Shown: positions 45,125 to 54,380 of the stretch, one piece after another | How the letters are laid out: each line of letters starts with the position of its first letter | How positions within the stretch are numbered: position 1 is the first letter of the stretch | DNA from: JBGPTK01 sp963797765 | GTDB taxonomy: Bacteria; Acidobacteriota; Terriglobia; Acidiferrales; UBA7541 | DNA: 64,000 nt | Direction: 5' to 3' | Assembly (NCBI GenBank): GCA_963797765.1 | Contig: CAWCQU010000007.1 | Location: 473,621-537,620, forward strand | Notes under the pieces: model-generated | The model's database searches: none | What the model was told of the DNA's origin: nothing | The model's input: only the letters and a program-made list of their open reading frames with translations | Program-made: the position numbers and the translations under genes

Positions 45125-46327
45125 ATGGCGATTATCCAAAAATTTTTCGGGATATGGCGGGCCTGGTGGCAACACCGGGGCTCGCTGGCGATCAGTTTGG
45201 CGGTCACCATATTCGCGCTGGTGATTTATTTCGCCGCGTTTGTGGGCGAGCGGCCAACGCCGGTGTTCGATGCTATCGTCCGGCTGGAACTGAACTCGCT
45301 CGATTACCGGTTTCGCGTGCGCGGCCGGCAGGATCCCGATCCGCGCATCGTGATTATCGATATTGACCAGCGCTCGCAGGAAGTGCTGGGCCGCTGGCCA
45401 TTTCCGCGCATCCATTTTGCGCACATGCTGGACGCGCTGCATGATGACGGAGCGCGCGTGGTGGCATTTGACATTACCTTCAGCCAGCAGGATGCCACCG
45501 CGCTGCCGCTGCAAACGCTGCGCGCCAATCTCGAAAAGCAGAAACAAGCAGGCCACCCGCCGAACCCGCAATTGGTGGAACAGATCAAACAACTCGAAGA
45601 GCAATACAACTACGACAAGCTGTTCGCCGATTCCATCAAGCGATTTGGCCGGGTGGTGCTGGGAAACTTTTTTCTGCGCACCGAGGCGGACCTTGCCGGG
45701 GTGAGCAGCGCCACGCTGGATCGCTATGCGAACCTGATCGCGTTTTTCCCTTTTCCGGAAGTGCGGCCAACCCAGGCTGCGCAGGGCGAACAAGACCGCC
45801 TGCGGCTGATTCAGGATTTCGAAGATCTCGATCTGATCTATCGAGGCGCCGAAGCGAACACCGAAATGCTCACCGGCGCGCTTTCGGCGGACAACTCCGC
45901 CTGCGGATTTTTCAATGTGGCGCCCGATCCGGATGGCGTGGTGCGGCGCGCCTTGCTGGCGCTTCCCTACGGGCGCGATGAGGACCGCAAGCAATGGGAT
46001 TTCTACGCGTCGATCGATGTGCAAGCGTTGCGGCTTTATCTGGGCCTGCCAAACGACCAAACGATTTTGAATTTCGGTCCCGCGGGAGTGGCGGGAATCG
46101 AGTTCGGCCCGAAACTTTCCATTCGGCCCGGACGATGTGGGCCGGATGATGGTGAATTACCAGGGCCCGGCTTACAGCTATCTTTATGTTTCACTGGCGG
46201 ATGTGGCGAACCGGAATTTTCCGCCGGGATTATTTCGCGACAAGCTGGTGCTGGTGGGCGCTTCGGCAACCGGCATCGGGGATTTGCGCGCCACTCCGTT
46301 TGGCGGCTTGAATTTTCCGGGAGTTGA
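45125..46327 (+). CDS. CHASE2-domain adenylate cyclase, N-terminal sensor part
   Basis: Starts near ATG 45125 (MAIIQKFFGIW). A transmembrane helix (SLAISLAVTIFALVIYFAAF) leads into a CHASE2 extracytoplasmic sensor (LNSLDYRFRVRGRQDPDPRIVIIDIDQRSQEVLGRWPFPR in blocks, FDITFSQQD, ADNSACGFFNVAPDPDGVVRRALLAL). At about 46125 the frame becomes noncoding; removing one C from a CCC run joins IRP to DDVGRMMVNYQGPAY in the next frame, which carries the rest of the gene to 47505. Confidence 0.87.
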   Translation: MAIIQKFFGIWRAWWQHRGSLAISLAVTIFALVIYFAAFVGERPTPVFDAIVRLELNSLDYRFRVRGRQDPDPRIVIIDIDQRSQEVLGRWPFPRIHFAHMLDALHDDGARVVAFDITFSQQDATALPLQTLRANLEKQKQAGHPPNPQLVEQIKQLEEQYNYDKLFADSIKRFGRVVLGNFFLRTEADLAGVSSATLDRYANLIAFFPFPEVRPTQAAQGEQDRLRLIQDFEDLDLIYRGAEANTEMLTGALSADNSACGFFNVAPDPDGVVRRALLALPYGRDEDRKQWDFYASIDVQALRLYLGLPNDQTILNFGPAGVAGIEFGPKLSIRPGRCGPDDGELPGPGLQLSLCFTGGCGEPEFSAGIISRQAGAGGRFGNRHRGFARHSVWRLEFSGS

Positions 46328-47505
46328 AATTCATGCGAACGTAATCGACAACATTTTGAATCAGCATTTTCTGCTGCGCGGGCCCGATCAGCATCTTGCG
46401 GATATTGCGTTCATCCTGCTGTTTGGTTTGCCGGTGGGACTTTGGATGGCGCTGTCGCAGCCGCGCTGGATGGCGCTGCCGCTGCTGCTGGTAGTGCCGT
46501 TCGGATGGCTGGTGTATGTGGCATTTGTGCATGGCTGGTGGCTGAACTTTGTCACGCCCACATTGTTCACGCTCTTACCCAATGTCGGCCTGGTGGCGCT
46601 CTATCGTGTGTTGATCGAGGAACGCGAGAAGCGCAAGGTGCGCGGCGCGTTCCAGCAATACGTCAGCCCCGAAGTAATCCGCCGCCTGCTGAACGATCCG
46701 AAGCTGGTTCAGCCGCGAAAGACGGAAGTCAGCGTAATGTTCAGCGACATTCGCAGCTTTACCAGCATCTCCGAAAAACTCGATGCGCAGGAATTGGCCG
46801 ACCTGCTGAATCAATATCTCACGGAGATGACGAGCATCGTTTTCCGAAATAAGGGCATGCTCGATAAATATATCGGTGACGCGGTGATGGCTTTGTGGGG
46901 CGCGCCGTTTGAAGAGCCCGCGCACGCCACGCGCGCCTGCCAGGCTGCAATCGAAATGCTCGCGCGCCTGGGCGAACTGCAAAAAGAGTGGCGCGAGCGC
47001 GGAAAACCGGTGCTGGAAATCGGCATCGGCATCAATTCCGGAATTGCTTCCGTTGGCAATATGGGCTCGGCGCTGCGTTACGGATATACGGCGATGGGAG
47101 ATGCGGTAAATCTTTCGTCGCGGCTCGAGGGATTGAACAAGGAATATGGCACGCGGATTATCGTCAGCGAAACCACGCGATCGAAAGTGGATGGCGCGGG
47201 AATGCTTTTTCGCGAACTCGATTCGATTCGAGTGAAGGGCAAAGCCGAGCCGGTAACTATTTATGAGCTGGTGGGCTTGCGTGACGACGATGAAAAATTA
47301 GCCGAGATGTGCGCGCAATTTACCAAGGCCCGCGAGGCGTACAAGCGCCGCGATTGGAACGAGGCTCGCAGCTTTATTCGAAAACATGCTGAAGCAGTGG
47401 CCGGGCGACCGGCCCGCGCAAGTTTTCATCGAACGCTGCGACGAATTCCTGGCTGAGGAACCGCCAGCGGATTGGGATGGCGTTTACGTGATGAAACACA
47501 AGTAG
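46125..47505 (+). CDS. CHASE2-domain adenylate cyclase, membrane and catalytic part (shifted frame)
   Basis: Completes CHASE2 (FRDKLVLVGASATGIGDLRATPFG, FPGVEIHANVIDNIL). Then come two or three transmembrane helices and a class III cyclase domain with metal-binding FSDIRSF and KYIGDAVM, base-selecting Lys (LDKYIGD) and Thr (YTAMGDAVN), and Asn/Arg in VNLSSRLEG, consistent with ATP cyclisation. The frame stops at 47456. A further one-base shift near 47370 restores the natural tail (WPGDRPAQVFIERCDEFL...DWDGVYVMKHK) ending at 47505. Rebuilt length is about 790 residues. Confidence 0.87.
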
Positions 47506-47615
47506 CTTCAGCAGTGAACCTGGAGTTTTTGCTTGGCAGTGCTTCAAGCGCAATCGTAACTTCAGGGCATGTCTAACAACGCCGATTGGCGGCGGTCGTG
47601 TAGCGCCGCCCTTCA

Positions 47616-48957
47616 GAGTTGTGTGCAACTAGGGGTTGAAAGCTAGCGTAAGATTTGGCATGAAGAGGTATGCCAAGCTATCAACGTATTCTCCCGATCA
47701 AGCTGAACTGTTACCCGCCCATGTGAAGGACGTTCTGGGCGCCGATCATCTCTGTTTTGTAGTGCACGAAGTGGTGGAAGCGTGCGACTGAGTGCTTTCG
47801 GGAAGCCCGAAGAGGACGCGGGCGGGCAGCGGCCTTACGATCGCGGTTGATGCTGAAGATTTGGCTGTACGGATTCAGCGTGAACGTGCGCACGACGCGC
47901 AAGCTGGAACAGCGCATTCGTGAGGATCTGGGCTTCCGGTATCTGGCGGGCGGGGCTACGCCTGACCACAAAACGCTGAGCGAATTTCATCGGCGTCATC
48001 GCGACGCCATCACGGCGATGTTCACTGAAGTGCTGCTGTTTTTGCGACGCGCGGGAATGGCGCGGCTGGGCACGGTGGCGATCGACTCGACGCGGGTGAA
48101 GGCGTCGGCATCGCCCGACCGGTTGTTGCGCCGGGATGCGATCGAGCGGGAATTGCGGAAGAAAGTGAAGAGCTGGCAGCAGGAACTGGACGATGATCCG
48201 GATCGCGATCCGGGAACACGTGTGGGGCGGGAACAGATCACACAACTGCGCGAACAGTTGAAGCACTTGCGCGAAAGCGGGGAGGAGAAGCTGTCGACGA
48301 CCGATCCGGACGCGCGATTTTTACGCGAGCGCGGGCGCTTCGTGCTGGGTTACACGGCGGAGGTCGCGGTGAGCGAGGACCATTTCATCGTGGCACAGCG
48401 GGTGACGCAGAACAAGAACGATAACCATGCCTTGATCCCGATGGTAGACGAAGTGGAGCGACAATGTGGAGAACGACCGCAACGTGTGTTGGCCGATTGC
48501 GGTTTTTTCTCAACTCAAACTCTGCGGGAGATGAAAGATCGCAACATCGAAGTTTACTTGCGCGACCGAATCTGGCAGGCGAGCTGAACACCGGCAAAAT
48601 CGCGCGAGGGATTGGACGAATGAAGATAAGCGATGCGCATCTGAAACGCTCGCGTCGGAGGTTGCGAAGCACCAGGGCCGTGCCTGGTAAAGAAACGCAA
48701 GGGGATGGTCGAGCCGGTGATCGGGACCTTAAAAGAACAGCGCGGGATGCGCCAGTTTCAGCGCCGAGGCCGGCCGGCAACCGCGGTCGAATGGGCGCTG
48801 GCGTCGATCGCGTACAACTTGAGCCGCTATAACAACCTCCGCCGCAAAGCGTAGAAGCCGACCGGCGCGAGCACCTCCGGTTCTGGAAACGAAAAACGAG
48901 CGTGGGAGTTCCGCTGCAAAAAAATCAGTCCCGACACTCGAGTCGCAACACAGACTC
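47616..48957 (+). mobile_element. IS1182-type insertion sequence, second copy with deletions, 1342 bp
   Basis: Near-identical to 19839-21188 but eight bases shorter. All eight differences in length are single C deletions on this strand, and about nine substitutions cluster near the 3' third. Target duplication is TTCA (47612-47615 and 48958-48961). The flanks are GCCGCCC and GGGCGGC, a perfect 7-bp stem with TTCA as loop. The transposase frame is broken, so this copy is not autonomous as read. Confidence 0.92.
47671..48854 (+). pseudogene. IS1182-family transposase, frameshifted copy
   Basis: Reads as the transposase of 19895-21085 but with single-base losses at its start (CCG to CG, ACCTG to ACTG, ATCCGCG to ATCGCG). 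The longest open part is 47847-48587. Further losses after 48560 and near 48672-48690 break the C-terminal DDE region. The middle ~650 bases are identical to the intact copy. Confidence 0.9.
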
Positions 48958-49004
48958 TTCAGGGCGGCATCTTTAGGATCAAGTCGCCAGAATACCTAAA
49001 ACTC

Positions 49005-49715
49005 CTAATCATCCAGGCGAACAACGAACGTGGAGAATTGTTCGCTGCCGCGCAGTTGTTCCGCCAGTTGCGTGGCGGCAGCTTCACTGGGCACTCGTCC
49101 TACGCGAACGCGATAGAAAGTTCCTGTAGGCAAATCGTCTTTGTGAATGGTGACGGGCGAATAGTTCAGGCTCAGGCGGCTCTTCAATCGCTCGGCATTA
49201 TCTTCATTCTGAAATGCTCCCACTTGCACCCCAAAAAACCCCGCCGTTTCAGCTTGCCCCGAAATCAATTCCAGCCGTACGTGCGCGGTCCCCGGTCCAA
49301 CCATGTCAATTGCGCGAGCGGCAGCGAGCGATAGATCAATCACACGATTGTTGACGAATGGACCGCGATCGGTGATGCGGACTTCGATTTGCTTGCCATT
49401 GCCCAGATTTGTCACGCGCACGATGGTGTTGAACGCGAGCGTGCGATGGGCCGCGGTCAATTGATACATGTCATAAATTTCGCCGTTCGACGTCCGGCGG
49501 CCATGGAACTGCGGCCCATACCAGGAGGCCACGCCTTCTTCGATAACTTGGCCGGGCACGGGCGGTTGAGTCTGCGCCGGCGGTGCGGAGGGCGCCGCCG
49601 GAATGGGAGATGGCGAGGGAGGCTGAGCGGGAGGCCGGGAGGTAACAGTTTTATGTGCGCAGCCCGCGCCCGCTAGAACAACGAAGAAAACAGTCCTGCC
49701 GGAAAGCCGCTCCAA
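49005..49715 (-). CDS. rlpA: RlpA-like lipoprotein (septal lytic transglycosylase) with SPOR domain
   Basis: 236 residues from a TTG start at 49715. Lipoprotein signal with lipobox LAGAGC (Cys19), then a Pro-rich linker (about 25-58). The RlpA double-psi beta-barrel (about 60-145) contains GVASWYGPQFHGRRTSNGE, TAAHRTLAFNTIVRVTN and ITDRGPFVNNRVIDLS. A SPOR domain (about 160-235; VQVGAFQNEDNAERLKSRL) binds denuded glycan at the septum. Family role: cleavage of peptidoglycan strands lacking stem peptides. Confidence 0.93.
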   Translation of the reverse strand: MERLSGRTVFFVVLAGAGCAHKTVTSRPPAQPPSPSPIPAAPSAPPAQTQPPVPGQVIEEGVASWYGPQFHGRRTSNGEIYDMYQLTAAHRTLAFNTIVRVTNLGNGKQIEVRITDRGPFVNNRVIDLSLAAARAIDMVGPGTAHVRLELISGQAETAGFFGVQVGAFQNEDNAERLKSRLSLNYSPVTIHKDDLPTGTFYRVRVGRVPSEAAATQLAEQLRGSEQFSTFVVRLDD

Positions 49716-49779
49716 TTGTGAATCACGAAAGATTTGGAATGCATCGGAAGAGTGTCACTCGATCCGTCATTCTGAGCGA

Positions 49780-49800
49780 AGCGAAGAATCTCTCTTCGCT
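49780..49800. repeat. Hairpin within a CATTCTGAGCGAAGCGAAG-type repeat
   Basis: AGCGAAGA and TCTTCGCT form an 8-bp stem with a 5-base loop, inside the sequence TCATTCTGAGCGAAGCGAAG, a common dispersed repeat of many bacteria. It lies in the 244-base gap between rlpA and the rhomboid gene. Confidence 0.5.
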
Positions 49801-49959
49801 TTTCTGCATGGGATATCACCTTGGAAAAGGTTTTCCACGGATTGTCACTGGGTCGATACAGTGGAGCGGCCTGTGAACTTCACTTCACATCCCGATTCAA
49901 GTTTTCGTCCTCATTTTCCGGTATCATAGTGGCGAAGCAAATTATAGCAAGGATACCCG

Positions 49960-50889
49960 TTGCCTCTACCCGTTCGTTGGAGATACAAGGTCGATCACTG
50001 GCGCGAAAGCGCTCGCGCCCTTTTTCGATCCAATCCACCGCAACAGGCCCGCCCGAAGTTGTGTCCCGCGTGCGGAACGCTGGTTGGCGCCACCTCCAAT
50101 CGAAGTGCCATCAGTGCGGCGCCAGCATGACGTTTTCGATTGCGGCGGCCAGCCGTTCGCTCGGCCGGTTGATGCCGGCCACTTCGCCAGCCACGTACGC
50201 GATTCTCACTCTCAGTTGCCTGCTCTACGGCGTGAGCCTGCTGCGTCCATACAGCTCGGTGAGGAATGGGCGGAGGCGGCGGCATCGGCGGGTTAATGAA
50301 TCTGGGCGGCATTGCGCCACAGATTCTGGATAAATTGGGCGCATCGGAACCATTGCCTTACAACCTGCACGAGCCGTGGAGATTCATCACCGCGGTATTT
50401 CTTCACGGCAGTTTGATGCACATCGGCTTCAATATGTGGGTGCTGATGGACATCGGCCCGCAACTCGAGGAGATTTATGGCTCGGCCCGATATCTTTTTA
50501 TTTATGTGCTCACCGGGGCGTTTGGCTTCGTGTTCAGTTCGGCGTTGAGTCATTTCAGCGTGGGAGGCTCGGGCGCGTTGCTCGGATTGATCGGCGTGCT
50601 GCTGGCGGTCACGTACCGACGCGGCGGATCATCCATGCAAATGCTGCGCAGCCAACTGGTCAAATGGATCATATATATTGTCGTGCTCGGATTCATCTTC
50701 GCGGGAACGGACAACGCGGCGCATTTCGGCGGCCTGGTTTCAGGGTTCCTGCTTGGAAAGGTGATGGCCGACCGGGAACCGATGACGTCGAACGAACGCA
50801 CGATGGCCTACGCGATGGGTTGGATTGCGGCACTCGCAGTCGTTGGAAGTTTTGCCGCGCTCTTCATTTTGGCTCCGCCTACAGGCTAA
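49960..50889 (+). CDS. Rhomboid-family intramembrane protease with zinc ribbon, frameshifted
   Basis: The main frame (50266-50889) has a six-helix rhomboid core: AVFLHGSLMHIGFNMWVLMDIG, catalytic Ser in VGGSGALLGLIG and catalytic His in NAAHFGGLVSGFLLGK. Upstream, a TTG start at 49960 (AAGGAT site) in another frame encodes a leader and CPACGTLVGA. A shift near 50100 leads to KCHQCGASMTFS, giving a four-Cys zinc ribbon, and another shift near 50240-50268 joins it to the core. The whole protein would be about 309 residues and cut membrane proteins within the bilayer. Confidence 0.78.
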
Positions 50890-50969
50890 GCAGCGTTCCC
50901 TAGTGGCTTCCAATTGATTCACTCTGAATTGACTTCAAACCGGGCGAGGAATCGTGCGGCTGTAGCAAA

Positions 50970-51543
50970 CTATTGCGCCGCGTGCGATCGACTCAATCGC
51001 CGCGCCACCACAATGCTGTAATGCAAGCCGGAAAAGACAGTGAAGAAAGCCGCACAGATCAATAAAGATATGCCGCACCAATTTCAGCCATGGTATCGGA
51101 GTCAATGCCGAAATCAGGACCAGAAACACCAAAATAATTTGCACGAACGTATTGATTTTCCCGTAGATGCTCGGCGGAAACGTCATGATAACCGACCACC
51201 AGCAGAATCACGGCGGAGGCCGTCAGCAGAATCACATCGCGCCCCAGCACCAGAATCGTCAGCCACCACGCAATCTTTTCCTTGCAAGCGCCAGCATCGA
51301 AATACGAGGACGACAAGCAAAAGTTTATCGGCGATCGGATCAGATAAACATGCCAAGCGTGGTCTCGCTGATTCAGCGCCGCGCCAGCAATCCATCCACG
51401 CCGTCGCTAAGTCCCGCCGCAACCAAGATCCCCAGCGCCCAGCCGTAGTGCTCGATAATCGAATGGTGATCAGGAAAAATGGCAGGAATCCCAGGCGCAG
51501 GAACGTGAGCTGGTTCGGGAACCGTAAGAATTCGGCTGTTCAT
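50970..51543 (-). CDS. pgsA: CDP-alcohol phosphatidyltransferase, PgsA-like, multiply frameshifted
   Basis: No single frame spans the gene, but pieces in three frames read in order: MNSRILTVP, NQLTFLRLGFLPFF, then EHYGWALGILVAAGLSDGVDGLLARR, DPIADKLLL, KIAWWLTILVLGRDVILLT, PSIYGKINTFVQIILV and finally FFTVFSGLHYSIVVARRLSRSH with a stop at 50970. The signature DGxxAR...G...DxxxD (SDGVDGLLAR and LDPIADK) identifies the family; phosphatidylglycerol-phosphate synthase is the best match. At least five one-base changes are needed. It is the last gene of the long minus-strand operon. Confidence 0.72.
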
Positions 51544-51572
51544 GAATTTGTGTCGTCGCCCGGAAACAAGGA

Positions 51573-51886
51573 TCAAGCGAACAGGGCCAGATAATCCGCA
51601 AGCGAGCGGCCCACTCTTTTTCTCAAACATTTCCGCCAGCGAAGGAATCGAGCCGCGAGGTTCGTCCAGCGCGATTCGTTCCATCCGCAGCATCGGGAAA
51701 AAAAGCGTCGGCAACCCCATGCGCTCGCCTTCCGGATGCAGCACCTGGCTCACAAAATCGTCGAACGAGCTCAGGTCAATTCCCGCAGCAAAGTCACCCG
51801 CGACGCTGGACATCTCCAATCAATTCGCCCCACAGCCTTTCCTTCGGACTGTGCAGGCTGACCACGACAATCGAATGCGGTTCCAT
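51573..51886 (-). CDS. Small conserved protein of unknown function, frameshifted
   Basis: ATG 51886 follows GAGGAGAG and overlaps the stop of the CoA-transferase gene (TGATG). The start reads MEPHSIVVVSLHSPKERLWGEL. One shift near 51800 leads to GIDLSSFDDFVSQVL, ERMGLPTLFFPMLRMERIALDEPRGSIPSL, and a second, one surplus G in a GGG run near 51590, to GRSLADYLALFA and stop. About 104 residues. I recall similar acidobacterial proteins; function unknown. Translational coupling to its neighbours is likely. Confidence 0.65.
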
Positions 51887-52653
51887 CAACTCTCCTCGGA
51901 CAATCCCCGTTCCCTGCATGGTATCGCAAATCGCAATTCCCGACGCAGCTCCGCGACGCAATAGATTACTTTGCTGCGTGCGTCTACACGGACATCGTCT
52001 TCAAATCCGCGCGCGCGCTGCAGCATCGGCTCCGTCGCCTTTTCCACTTCCTCCGGCGTAACTCCCGACGCCACTTCGCGCAGCACCAGGCCATCCGGAG
52101 TCACTTCGATCACGCCCAGATCGGTGACGATCAAATCCACCACGCCGAGCCCGTCAGCGGCAGCGTGCAACTTTTCAAAATCTTGGCTTCGCCTTCCTTG
52201 GTGGTGTGCTCCATCGCGATAATCACGCGCTTTGCGCCGGCCACCAAATCCATGGCGCCGCCCATTCCCTTGAGCATTTTCCCGGGAATCGCCCAATTCG
52301 CCAGATTCCCTTTTTCATCCACTTGCAGCGCACCCAGGATGGTCAGGTCAATGCGTCCGCTGCGGATCATGCCGAAAGATTCCGCGCTGGAAAAATAAGC
52401 ATGTGCCCGGAATTTCGGTGACGGTTTCTTTTCCCGCATTCACCAGATCGGCATCTTCTTCGCCTTCATATGGATAATGACCAACGCCGAGCATGCCGTT
52501 CTCCGATTGCAGAACGACTTCAATATCCGCCGGCAGGAAGCTGGGTATCAGCGTGGGCAAGCCGATTCCGAGATTCACATAATCGCCGTCGTGCAATTCC
52601 CGCGCCACTCGACGCGCGATCACTTCGCGTTTATCCATTTCCGCGCCTGCCAT
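51886..52653 (-). CDS. scoB: 3-oxoacid CoA-transferase subunit B, frameshifted
   Basis: Three frames read in order: MDKREVIARRVARELHDGDYVNLGIGLPTLIPSFLP with the catalytic-Glu motif SENGMLGVGHYP (52348-52653); SAESFGMIRSGRIDLTILGALQVDEKGNLANWAIPGK and VIIAMEHTTKEGEAKI (52131-52420); and VVDLIVTDLGVIEV...LREVASGVTPEEV (51886-52170). Joined they give the usual ~220-residue beta subunit plus a short tail. The enzyme transfers CoA between succinyl-CoA and 3-oxoacids. Subunit A lies 18 bases upstream. Two one-base corrections, near 52400 and 52160, are needed. Confidence 0.83.
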
Positions 52654-52671
52654 TGTGCTGCTCCTATGCCG

Positions 52672-53367
52672 CTAGCGTTTCCGCACGGTGCGACGTTCAA
52701 TTCGCTTTTCGTACCGCGCGCCCTGAAAAATCGCGTCCACAAAAACTCCCGGAGTGTGAATGCAATCCGGAGCCAGTTGCCCCAGTTCCACGATTTCTTC
52801 CACTTCGGCGATCACGTAATCGGCGGCCGTGGCCATCACCGCATTAAAATTTCTCGCCGTTTTCCGGTAAACCAAATTTCCCCAGCGGTCGCCTTTCCAC
52901 GCCTTGATGAATGCCACATCGCCGCGCAGGCTCGGAACCAGCACATAATTCCGTCCATTGAATTCGCGCGTTTCCTTGCCCTCCGCGGCCAGCGTTCCGT
53001 AACCGGTGGGCGTGTAAAACGCGGGAATTCCCGCGCCGCCGCAGCGGATGCGCTCCGCCAGAGTCCCTTGCGGATTCAATTCCACTTCCAGTTCTTTTTT
53101 CAGCGCCAATTGTTCGAAAGTTTTATTTTCGCCCACGTAGCTCGCGATCATTTTTTTAACTTGCCGGGTTTGCAGCAGCAATCCAATGCCAAAATTGTCC
53201 ACACCGGCATTATTCGAAGCCACGGTTAGATCTTTCGTGCCTTTGCGCCGCAGAGCTTCGATCAGATTCTCGGGGATTCCGCAAACTCCGAATCCGCCCA
53301 TCAAAATTGTCATGCCGTCGCGCAGGCGTTCGATGGCCGCATCGGCATTGGCAACACGCTTATCCAT
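52672..53367 (-). CDS. scoA: 3-oxoacid CoA-transferase subunit A
   Basis: About 231 residues from ATG 53367, chosen for the AAGGAG site 7 bases upstream and the standard family start (MDKRVANADAAIERLRDGMTI). CoA-transferase I fold: GGFGVCGIPENLIEAL, SNNAGVDNFGIGLLL, ELNPQGTLAERIRCGGAGIPAFYT, REFNGRNYVLVPSLRGDVAFIKAWKGDRWGNLVYRKTARNFN in blocks. It pairs with subunit B for ketone-body or 3-oxoadipate type CoA transfer. It is located 62 bases after tyrA on the same strand. Confidence 0.92.
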   Translation of the reverse strand: MDKRVANADAAIERLRDGMTILMGGFGVCGIPENLIEALRRKGTKDLTVASNNAGVDNFGIGLLLQTRQVKKMIASYVGENKTFEQLALKKELEVELNPQGTLAERIRCGGAGIPAFYTPTGYGTLAAEGKETREFNGRNYVLVPSLRGDVAFIKAWKGDRWGNLVYRKTARNFNAVMATAADYVIAEVEEIVELGQLAPDCIHTPGVFVDAIFQGARYEKRIERRTVRKR

Positions 53368-53429
53368 CCCATGCTCCTTGAGAAAGCCATCCCGTTCGCG
53401 GGTCGCGGAGCGGACAGCCTGAAAGAAGT

Positions 53430-54293
53430 CTACTTCATCTCGCGCAGAATTTTGTAAAGTTCGTTGGCGGAATGGAACTCGTCTTCCAGTTCGCGATTTT
53501 TGAGGATCGTTCGCAAGTGATCGAGCGCTTGCAGCAACCGGTCGATCGATTTCGCGATATTTTCCGTATTGGTCATGCAGACATCGCGCCACACATCGTA
53601 AGGGCTTCCGGCAATTCGCAGCATATCCCTTAGGCCGTGCCCGGCAAGCGTGATGGGCATTCCAGTTTCGTCGGTTTCATCCAGAACCATTTTCGCCAGC
53701 GCCACGCTCACCAGTTGCGGCAGATGCGAAACGATTCCCACGGCCCAATCGTGCGTTGCCGCGTCGCACCAGATTACCTCCGCGCCAATCCGGCGCGCCA
53801 GCGTAGCGAATCGTTCCACCCGTGGATCACGATCTTCTTCGGACGCGATCAAGGCGTATCGAGTGCCATTGAAAATCGCCGCATCGGCGTGATCGATCCC
53901 GGAGAGTTCCTTGCCCGCCATGGGATGCCCGCCGAGAAATCGAGCGCCTCGCTGAAAATAATTGTCGGCGACTCTAGCGATGGTTGCTTTTGTGCTGCAG
54001 GCATCGGTGACCAGCGCGTCCGGATCGGCCTTCGAAGCAATCGTGGGAAGGAGATCAACGGTTGCACCAATGGGCATCGCGATGTAGATCAGATCGGCGC
54101 CGCGTAATGCCTCATCGAGATCAATCGCCATTTCGTCCACCGCGCCGCGCTCGAAAGCTTTGCGCAAGGGAGCATCGCGGTCCCATCCGACGATGCGTCC
54201 TTCGACGCCCTGATTTCGCAGAGCGAGGCCGAACGAACCGCCGATCAAGCCGGTGCCGAGTATCGCGATGCGCGAAAATGACGAGTCAGACAT
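53430..54293 (-). CDS. tyrA: Prephenate dehydrogenase (TyrA)
   Basis: 287 residues. N-terminal NAD(P) Rossmann fold with ILGTGLIGGSFGLAL, then TDACSTKATI, FLGGHPMAGKELSGIDHADAAIF (the prephenate-site HPMAG motif) and the helical dimer domain with HLPQLVSVALA. It converts prephenate to 4-hydroxyphenylpyruvate in tyrosine synthesis. No chorismate mutase or ACT domain is fused. It sits 87 bases after trpA, so tyrosine and tryptophan steps share an operon. Confidence 0.95.
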   Translation of the reverse strand: MSDSSFSRIAILGTGLIGGSFGLALRNQGVEGRIVGWDRDAPLRKAFERGAVDEMAIDLDEALRGADLIYIAMPIGATVDLLPTIASKADPDALVTDACSTKATIARVADNYFQRGARFLGGHPMAGKELSGIDHADAAIFNGTRYALIASEEDRDPRVERFATLARRIGAEVIWCDAATHDWAVGIVSHLPQLVSVALAKMVLDETDETGMPITLAGHGLRDMLRIAGSPYDVWRDVCMTNTENIAKSIDRLLQALDHLRTILKNRELEDEFHSANELYKILREMK

Positions 54294-54380
54294 GATCAGA
54301 ATCGCTTTCTGCTTCTAAGAGCAGGCAGTTTGCCGGTTCGGCGCAGTGCGGATTTTCGATCCTCTTGCTGCCCCGATCGC

